Shown here piece after piece: positions 58,001 through 64,000 of a DNA stretch of 64,000 nucleotides. Position 1 is the stretch's first letter, and the number at the start of each line of letters is the position of its first letter. The notes beneath the pieces are model-generated. The model saw nothing but the letters and a program-made list of their open reading frames with translations, searched no databases and was not told the DNA's origin. Position numbers and translations under genes: made by a program. The stretch is from Ganoderma boninense (taxonomy: Eukaryota; Basidiomycota; Agaricomycetes; Polyporales; Polyporaceae). The stretch covers positions 1 through 64,000 of the forward strand of contig CM035309.1 of the NCBI GenBank assembly GCA_002900995.3, written 5' to 3'.

Positions 58001-58641
58001 ACCTTATTTCGAACTGGGTGAGGAGATACCTTACCGAACGATGGGAAAAGCGTTTGAGTGAGAAAAACGCTGAGGAAGATGGAAACGTCTTGGTCCTCAA
58101 ATCCGAGTTCAATACGGCCTGGAATTGGTTTAACGCTAAAGAATTAGGAGATATTATCCTCGGTTACTGGAAGGATTGGCATGCAGTTGCTGATGCTGGC
58201 CACGATATGAAGCCCAGTACGCTTCAGAAGTGGCCGCGCCCGGCGCTGTCGAATATCGGCAGCCTGGGGGACACCCTCCATCAGTTTAAAACGCTGGTGA
58301 AGGTGTGGCCTTCAGGGGAAGAATACATTCCCGACGTGCGTCTCATAGGACTTACCGACAAAAGACTGATCGTGTCGCGGAAACGCACACGAAACATGTT
58401 TGATTTTACAAGCCTTTGGAAAAAGGAAGTATTCTCCAAGTTGGACGAGGCTGTTCTCGAAGAACGAGACCTAGACGCACCGGCTCCGCCGGTGCCGGAA
58501 CAGCCTACTACCGCTTCCAGCTCTCATCATCCGCCTCTTGGGACCGACCCAAGGGGTGACTCGGATGATGACGTGATTTATGTCAATTATAATCCGTCTG
58601 GAAGACGCTCGCCCGGTCTCGGTAGAGGAACGTTTGGTTAA
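55042..58641 (+). CDS. Penelope-like reverse transcriptase
   Basis: The open frame is 1199 codons from MSHAPLSSF. Residues about 1-330 are helical and Ala/Lys-rich with coiled-coil character. A lysine-rich stretch (56081-56276) is in another frame, and the RT core occupies about 430-1050. RT motifs: TDKNLGLAV, GIPKIHKNPAGFRPI, the second catalytic region GDVVAFYPNVP, LYLQKRGLAMGVADSPDLANL and YIDDC at residues 865-869, followed by CNFLDATFYF. The AMG and YIDD motifs fit Penelope/TERT-type enzymes. No GIY-YIG endonuclease follows: the C terminus is Ser/Pro-rich and ends at 58641. A GC-AG intron 56029-56080 (52 nt) gives the lysine-rich frame high GC3; its return to the RT frame is unresolved. 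Confidence 0.85.
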   Translation: MSHAPLSSFASSSSSLSSALAAASASVEAAHLPAWSKETLRGAHLPEDRLNALATESEHSAAFVRRLAFNDARSVADLCQQVPVNYRLSLSEAIRHIADLAEKRVNVRSAIARAEAAQTAEKALPALTLKVPVLQPTREYRDAGKWAPVETQVKAAIATAQAEVSRLNLAMHKDELAHFDALLSRDATLATLKDAGEVRFKELVQSHQEPVLEWAVPSPDGAEPMEPEWSAVRPAGARDSRVAGWRVSPTIEMEWEKLLRDLPFLAIRAVGIVENRDLAMKIKIEKKAAVEKTAEQAMPQVAQAGPSVQSLVDKAVAGKVKSLEAQVKKASPSVRSRLIPLINNLSGHARDQKGKGRQAVRRQDPQEEGLAEAQRPDQEVGRVGLDEEGRRGQEQQVQRRRQQEGQGQGTRQYVYGRPRTLPDRILTLSHSQQIDYVLRNAPIGIIEASRFSDYVHTSPGVVVPERIAYSLSVGLKYMYHQPRNSELIMRAYNDFDRRIRWRIFFAFKEGLDQPYDPDYDVVRERANRPPPRLATWLEKGLQLGRRFVQDTIAKIPEDDGVAPYKTLSPSPTEIRAFLNERNYVVTLTDKNLGLAVSERTWLHKETLKLLSNTNDYVPINLLMANAKFNDKQTRIREIAKIVDNIPEWAQLKIDKFLCSKFTTSGESHLYPIFYGIPKIHKNPAGFRPIIPCHSVVFGPAAKFVSKQLKPLIQAAPTVIHGSKDLVSKLSKLQLPRLNVGERWYLVTGDVVAFYPNVPLKKCLDIVYQAWLDFTFDPLVFNTTEEEHGPGCKGPDLRRRAEVFRRCLEVGNTDLITKYQGNLYLQKRGLAMGVADSPDLANLYGCHFEAKAGIMTDERVAFYGRYIDDCFSIVRAKSSDEAERYIDSKIRFDGCQILWDSSPLRCNFLDATFYFNERGTKLEWRPYRKGKNHLERIPWISHHPLDVKRGTFTGEMSRLATLSSTYSVYLESVHDLVCLYVKRGYPQDLISNWVRRYLTERWEKRLSEKNAEEDGNVLVLKSEFNTAWNWFNAKELGDIILGYWKDWHAVADAGHDMKPSTLQKWPRPALSNIGSLGDTLHQFKTLVKVWPSGEEYIPDVRLIGLTDKRLIVSRKRTRNMFDFTSLWKKEVFSKLDEAVLEERDLDAPAPPVPEQPTTASSSHHPPLGTDPRGDSDDDVIYVNYNPSGRRSPGLGRGTFG
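56029..56080 (+). other. Probable GC-AG intron in the Penelope gene
   Basis: AAG|GCGAGT at 56029 and TTTCAG ending at 56080, 52 nt. Removing it switches from the arginine/glutamine-rich frame to one with almost all G/C third positions and a Lys-rich product (TLKKKVSPKPNAQTKK), the more credible coding frame. Confidence 0.55.
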
Positions 58642-59344
58642 AGATCGCTCGGTGAATCGTCGATCTGGCGCCGGTACTTGGATACTGGCCAAGGGATTAA
58701 GTCGCTGGTTGGCCGAAACGTAGGCCGGAACAACGGCTCCCTTGATGGGCTAACTTACAGCCCCAACATACCCCGGTTAGGCACCGGGGCCGTACCTGTT
58801 TGGGCGGGTAGTATGACCCGGAATACCACCCCGAAAGGGGCACCATTCCGGAGATCATCACTACTCGTCCTCTGAACAGGTCATGCACATCGCGAATGTC
58901 TCAACGTTGTGGGATTGCGAGTGCTGTTCTGCTCCACCGCCTTGGCTACCGAACGCGGTTTGCTGCGCAAGCTACCGCTAATAGGTCTGAGTCGTCGTCA
59001 GCGCGCCTTTGAATGGCGGCGACGAGCGCTGAGGCATTCCGGAGCGGGACGCATAAGCGGTCCTGCTTCTTGGTTAAGAACGCTACAGTATACATCATGG
59101 CTTGTGGGGGTCACGATGATTCGAGGCGCATGACGTGCGCTGGTGTGGCTTCTACCCCCCACCCCAGAACTTCTACCAAACGAAATCTACTTAACTTGTT
59201 CTTTAGAACCTATCACCATCAACGATGGACTACATTGTACGGCGACGCTCACCGTCGTCGGCGCGGTCTAACCCAAACCCTAACCGTACGTGTACATCAC
59301 TGGACTTAATCGTCCTATAGTGAATCTTGCTGACTACTATTCAG
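58642..59344 (+). ncRNA. Structured 3' region of the Penelope element
   Basis: 58771-58789 folds as CCCCGG/CCGGGG. 58808-58865 forms a long hairpin with GTAGT/ACTAC, ATGA/TCAT, CCGGAAT/ATTCCGG, a symmetric ACC/ACC loop, and an apical CCCC-GAAA-GGGG with a GNRA tetraloop. These may be binding sites for the RT. No coding frame is supported in this 700-nt stretch. Confidence 0.55.
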
Positions 59345-59790
59345 CTAACCCGAACCCTAACCCGAACCCTAACCCTAACTCTAACCTACCCGCCCAACGC
59401 TAAGTACGTTGAGGAGGTACGGCGCTTAATCAGCACGTGCCTCATCAGGTGAGTGTTGTATCACGTGGGGTCTGGTAGTCACATGCTACGTCATGTGCCC
59501 AAGAGGCACGTGAACACGCGCGTCGCGAACGTGACTCATCACATGACCCACTGGCGATACGGGCGCTCGGCTACCGCCGAGCGAAGGCGCCAGATGGTCA
59601 GGTGATGTGGACTCGGGCCGAAGTAGTCAGAACTGCTGATCTCGTTGCCTTCGGCAACTCGGCAGTTGCTCCGCCCGTCCGGCAACGGACGACGGCGTCG
59701 GGATTCCGTCATTGTTGATGACCATGTCCGATCGGAGGTTTAGTCACCTCCTCACGTGTCGGATACGGGATAGACACGGAATTACTAATG

Positions 59791-59860
59791 GCAGCCCTGA
59801 TGAGCCTCTATAAAGGCGAAACAGGCTGCGGTAGGAAGATCCCTACCGCCTGTCGGCTGC
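59791..59860 (+). ncRNA. Hammerhead ribozyme 5 (type I)
   Basis: Identical to the others; predicted cleavage after 59854. It lies in the 3' pLTR and could define the RNA 3' portion, leaving the tail plus CCCUAA on the downstream product. Confidence 0.92.
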
Positions 59861-59919
59861 TTCGCCTTAGTCGCGCTCACGCTCGCTTCGCTCGCGTTCG
59901 CGCTCCTCCCTAACCCTAC

Positions 59920-62242
59920 TGACTCTGTTCTCCGCCCCAGAATCCTCACTGCGCATGCTCACCTCGGCCGAGGTCGAACAGAGTGTGGCGCTGACCCTCC
60001 GTCCTCCGAGCCTGCGTCTCCGAGCCTCGACATGGAGTTCATCAACTCCGCTCGGTTTCGCAAGTACGCACGCAACAATCCGTGCGCTCTCCTCTGGTAT
60101 CACCCCCTCGGCACGCCTGGCTACTCCGTCGCCGCTGCCTCGTTCGACGATGCCTCCGTCGTGCCCGAGGCCACAACTTCGCCTCCGCCCTCCTCATCTC
60201 CATCATCCTCTCCGCCTCCTGAGCCTCCGCCCGACGACGACTTCCTCCAGCATGTGCCGGAGAAGTACCACGAGTTTGCGTCGGTTTTCTCTCCCGTCGA
60301 GGTCGAAAACCTCCCGCCACATCGGCCCGCCTTCGACGCTGAGATCGAGATCGAGGATGGCAAGTCTCCGCCGTTCGGTCCCCTCTACCATCTCTCGCAG
60401 CAGGAACGGTCTGTTCTTTTCGATTATGTCGAGTCCAACCTGCGCAAGGGTTTCATCCGTCGCTCCACCTCTCCTGCTGCTTCCCCCGTCCTGTTTGTTC
60501 GCAAGAAGTCCGGCGAGCTGCGGCTCTGCGTCGACTATCGCGGTCTCAATGCAATTACCAAGAAGAATCGCTACCCGCTGCCGCTCATCGACGACCTGCT
60601 CGACCGTGTGCAGGGCTGCAAGGTCTTTTCCGTGCTCGACCTCAAGAATGCCTTCAACCTCATCCGCATCCGTGAGGGCGACGAGTGGAAGACAGCCTTT
60701 CGCACGCACCTCGGGCTCTTTGAGTATACGGTCATGCCCTTCGGGCTCACCAACGCTCCCGGCATCTTTCAAGGTTTCATTCAGGACACGCTGCGCGACC
60801 TCCTCGATGTCGTATGCGTTGTCTACATTGATGATATACTTATCTTTTCACGCACACAGGAAGAACACGATCAACATGTCCGCCTCGTCCTCGAACGCCT
60901 CCGCTCCGCCGGCCTCTTCGCTAACGCGAAGAAGTGCGCCTTTGACGAGCCGGAAGTCGAGTACCTTGGCTACCTGCTCGGGTCTGAGGGCATCAAGATG
61001 CACCCTCGCAAGCTCGAAACGATCGCCGAGTGGCCCATCCCTGCAAGCGTTCGGGACGTCCAGTCCTTCCTCGGCTTCACCAACTTTTACCGCCGCTTTA
61101 TTCGCGACTACGCACGCATTGTCCTCCCGCTCAATGCCCTCACCAAGAAGGATGCGCGCGATGGTTTGTTTCTTTTCCCGGACGATGCTGCTGGCGCATT
61201 TGTCGCCTTGAAGCGTGCCTTCACCACATCTCCGCTCCTCCGTCATTATGACCCTTCTCTCCCGTGCACATTGGCTACTGACGCTTCAGACTTTGCAATT
61301 GCAGGTGTTCTTCATCAGCCAGATGAGCTGGGGTACTTGCACCCCATTGCGTACTTTTCACGCAAGCTCACGCCAGCCGAGATCAACTACGACACCCACG
61401 ACAAGGAGCTCCTTGCTATTGTCGAGTCCTTCCGAGACATGCGAGCGTGGCTAATAGGTACGGATCCCCCTGTCTCCGTTGTTTCCGACCACAAAAACCT
61501 CGTGTATTTTATGACGTCGCGTGCCCTTAACCGACGTCAAGCACGGTGGTCTATGTTTCTTTCCAAGTTCAATTTTCGTCTTGATTTTGGTCCCGGGATT
61601 AAGAATCCTGCGGACAAGCCCTCGCGGCGAGCTGACTTTGCACCGAAAAAGGGGGATGACGTCCTCCTGGTGCAGAGTCAAGTGCTACTGACTCCTTTGC
61701 ACACAGAACGCATTGCCGCCTTCGTCTCCGAGTGGCTGACAGAGCCCAATGCTCAGTCACCTCCCGCGATCAAAATCGCCTCTACTTCCGTCTCTCTCGA
61801 CTCATCTACCTTCCGCGAGCGCCTCCAAACCGCGATCCGCTCCGACAATGAGTGGCGTGAGGCCGTTGCTCGAGGCGACGAGGACTTCAAGCTTTTTGGA
61901 AATCATGTTACACACAAGGGTCTCGTTTACATTCCTCAGCCCCTGCGCGCTGATATTCTTTTCTCTTGCCATGATTCTGTTCTCGCAGGTCATGCCGGTC
62001 GCACCAAGACGCTCAACCTCGTGCGTCGCGACTATTCCTGGCCTGGTGTTGCCACGTTCGTTCGCAACTACGTTCGAGCGTGTGACACCTGTGCTCGCAT
62101 CAAGATCCCGCGGCACAAGCCTTACGGTCTCCTCCGCCCTTTGGAGATCCCCGACCGTCCGTGGCGAGCCATCACCATGGACCACATTGCATCAGAACTT
62201 CCAGATTTTCCTTATTTACTTACTGGACTTATTTTGAACTGA
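59920..62242 (+). pseudogene. Ty3/gypsy pol fragment, truncated at both ends
   Basis: The frame is open across the telomeric junction into an RT (FHxHxP-type PPHRPAFDAEIE, then LRLCVDYRGLN, FSVLDLKNAFN and VYIDDILIFS near residues 264-273 of the frame from 60032), a connection domain (FLGFTNFYRRFI) and RNase H (ATDASDFAIAGVL, DKELLAIVE, VVSDHKNLVYF). The integrase zinc-binding HHCC follows (HDSVLAGHAGRTK ... CDTCARIK, about residues 647-686), then MDHIASELP, and the frame ends at 62242. The integrase catalytic triad, gag and most of the protease are missing, and no LTRs were found. It is therefore an inactive relic, cut on the left by the Penelope/telomeric junction and on the right near the Plavaka element. 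Confidence 0.9.
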
Positions 62243-62331
62243 AAGTGACCGAAGAGAAGTAAGTGCCCGAAGAGGTCGCAAGTCGGAGACAAAGCTGCCC
62301 AAGATATGCAAGCGGCCGGAGTGCAATAATA
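62243..62331. other. Gypsy-Plavaka boundary
   Basis: Contains short direct repeats (AAGTGACCGAAGAG and AAGTGCCCGAAGAGG). These may be subterminal repeats of the Plavaka element, whose end would lie hereabouts; the other end is outside the window, so the terminal repeat cannot be checked. Confidence 0.35.
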
Positions 62332-64000
62332 CTAGAGTATGATCTCATGTGAATGGTAGTCAGCGTAGGAATTTACAAAGTACGCATTAAACGCATCAAG
62401 GGAATCAGAAGCATTGAAATCTAGAGGTAAAAACCCGCTACCGAATACTGGCATAAGGTGACAGGCACGTTCAATCTGCCGAAGGTTTACTACGCTCGTA
62501 ACCTGGATGCCATGTGCATTAAGCTCAGGCCGTACAACCCACATATTGGTTGCAGGATGCACATCAGCATCGGTCACAAACCAGGATACAAGTGCACAAG
62601 AGTATAGAACAAAGTCATGTGTGAAAGAAAGCAATCTGCGGAGGCGGGCAACTCGATATCGAGCCATGCCTTGGGCGTTCGGATCTGTGATGATAAGTAC
62701 TGTATCGTACCGAGGGCCTTTCTTATACCAATTCGGATTGCAGCGGATGATCTCACGGTGCATACCTGCAGGACCGCAGATATCACTTGGGGCAAAGTAA
62801 ACAACCGACGCACTAGAATGGAGTCCGAGGCACTCCCGGGCGGGAATATGTGGCATGTCGTCAAGAGTGGCATCTGGACCAAGCTCCATACCCGGATATC
62901 GTTGCTCATGAAGAAATCGGGCAACCATCTCGCGGAGGTTGGGGATTTGGAGCTCATCCGCAAGCTGAATTAATTGACGAGTTTCTGTATAAGCTGTTAG
63001 CGTATTGCGATGTGCAGCAGTTGCGTCGAGAAAATAACTTGCCCTGGGCTTTCCCGACCCAAATTCGTGCACTGGCATGGTCTCCGTCATCGTCCTGGGC
63101 ATCAAACACGGCCCCTAGAAAGATTTCCTCCTTCTGGTGCTGTAGGTCTCCAATTTCGTCGTCGCCGAGCGTGAGTCGCGCAGCAGTGAGTACGTCGTTA
63201 TGGAGCATGCCGCGACGGCCAAACTCGACGAGGGCTGCAGACATCTGGCTCTGTCGAGAGATTGTGCGGAGCATCTGACCGATGGGCTCTCTGCGGTTTG
63301 AGCGGCGCCATGTCTCCTTGACTGCCACGATGTGTTTTGACTCGGTGATGGACGAGCACAGACCATTCAGGGATCCGAACAGGCGGATACTCCGGATGTA
63401 GTGCACGAGTGAGTGCTGGCGGGGAAGGCCGCACCCGTCCGGTCGTACGCCCGTCTCGACAAAGACTGACCTCAGGTCGTGGAAGTAGTCGAGGGCTTCC
63501 TGCATTGCATCGAGACTGAAGGTGTCGTGAGCGGATCGCCGGGCGTCATAGCAGAAGTCAAGGAAGACAGTGAGACACTGAACCATCCGAGGTGGTACGA
63601 GGCCTGTGATCGCAGAGATGTAGACCTAAGCATTTGATGAAAGCGAACGAGCTAAGGATGTGTTGTAGTACCAGAATGATCACAAATGGGATGTACCTTC
63701 ATCAAGCACTTCGAGTCTTGGCCCGTCCACTGGGAGAAGTTGCGCCCATGGTGGAAATGGCGCAAGCCGGGGAAAGGGGGGGCGGCAGCAATGCTACAAT
63801 GTGACCGTAAGGCATAATTACTTGCCGAAGGGCGAATGCGACCGGAACCATTGACTTACCGGCGGTCTATTTCTTCGATAATGCGGTTGGCCGCAACCTC
63901 CGACTCGGCCGTCAGTCGGATGTACTCCATGACCCACTCGACGAGGTGATCCTTGAATGTTCCTTTGATGAGCTGATGGAGCAAATCTGGCGTAATTAGC
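62332..64000 (-). CDS. Plavaka-type (CACTA superfamily) transposase, C-terminal part
   Basis: Minus-strand exons: 64000-63860 (DLLHQLIKGTFKDHLVEWV), 63793-63697 (PPFPGLRHFHHGR, FSQWTGQDSKCLMK) and 63625 downward (VYISAITGLVPPRMVQ, LPRQHSLVHYIRSIRLFG, LCSSITESKHIVAVKETWRR). Introns are 63794-63859 (66 nt) and 63626-63696 (71 nt). The final block carries LADELQIPNLREMVARFLHE and QIERACHLMPVFGSG, and ends at 62332 after DAFNAYFVNSYADYHSHE. These blocks are characteristic of the large Plavaka transposases of Agaricomycetes. A frame change at about 62970-63070 implies another intron or a frameshift. The catalytic core is upstream, outside the window. Confidence 0.85.

Larger units (their letters stand above)
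54322..59919 (+). mobile_element. Penelope-like element, Coprina type, near complete
   Basis: Order: ribozyme plus tail of a truncated pLTR (54322-54448), CCCTAA tract (from 54449), complete pLTR (about 54473-54998) with ribozyme, body with a reverse transcriptase frame (55042-58641), structured 3' region, degenerate telomeric tract (59345-59388), and a second complete pLTR (about 59389-59907) with ribozyme and CCCTAA (59908-59919). Endonuclease-deficient Penelope elements attached to telomeric repeats are known in basidiomycetes (Coprina). The CCCTAA at the RNA 3' end fits priming from a TTAGGG overhang. Confidence 0.88.

Noticed and set aside
54322..59919. LTR retrotransposon interpretation of the flanking repeats
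   Set aside because: The RT is of the Penelope type, the repeats carry hammerheads and telomeric tracts, and no primer-binding site, protease or integrase is present.
43723..60103. Short minus-strand frames ending GRDLPTAACFAFIEAHQGCH at three places
   Set aside because: They are the antisense of the hammerhead ribozyme and its tail, repeated because the pLTR is repeated.

Overview
The window is nuclear DNA of a filamentous basidiomycete, most likely an Agaricomycete, but I cannot name the genus. The evidence is the many 44-70 nt GT-AG (occasionally GC-AG) introns in GC-rich genes, a Plavaka-type transposase, a Ty3/gypsy pol, Coprina-like Penelope elements, and CCCTAA telomeric repeats. There are two 100-N scaffold gaps (43055-43154 and 53432-53531). 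The gene-poor, repeat-rich layout with interstitial telomeric repeats suggests subtelomeric or otherwise rearranged DNA.

1-31.5 kb: two copies of a two-gene module, all genes on the plus strand. Module 1 is A1 (1-4633, 5' end outside the window) and B1 (5090-10346). Module 2 is A2 (17201-23113) and B2 (23753-28703). A1/A2 and B1/B2 are diverged paralogues with conserved intron positions and phases. I recognise no known family for B. A2 has an N-terminal region that looks like a ParB/sulfiredoxin fold. In each of the four genes exactly one intron, the same one within each family, is expanded to 340-970 nt by a tandem palindromic minisatellite. The palindrome is module-specific: GCGAAGTCGCGG/CCGCGACTTCGC in A1 and B1, TCCGCGCGGA on a strict 25-bp pitch in A2 and B2. 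Intergenic arrays next to each module carry the same motif as that module's introns. A small unknown gene (11721-12588) follows module 1. A diverged RPA2-like single-strand DNA-binding protein gene (29764-31532) follows module 2.

31.5-39.2 kb: a further CG-rich 50-bp array (33650-34235), a minus-strand Zn2Cys6-like gene (34527-37089) interrupted by a 521-bp hAT-type MITE, and fragments and copies of a BAH-PHD-like gene family.

39.56-48.63 kb: a large inverted repeat of about 3.5 kb per arm around a 2-kb centre that contains a scaffold gap. Each arm has a BAH-PHD-like gene and a CG-rich minisatellite. The centre has a Penelope-like pLTR with two hammerhead ribozymes and telomeric repeats, joined directly to the middle of another BAH-PHD gene.

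48.6-54.3 kb: no convincing intact gene; degenerate duplications and pyrimidine-rich sequence.

54.3-59.9 kb: a near-complete Coprina-like Penelope element (reverse transcriptase, no GIY-YIG endonuclease seen) with three hammerhead ribozymes and CCCTAA tracts. It abuts a Ty3/gypsy pol truncated at both ends (59920-62242). The window ends in the 3' part of a Plavaka transposase gene on the minus strand.
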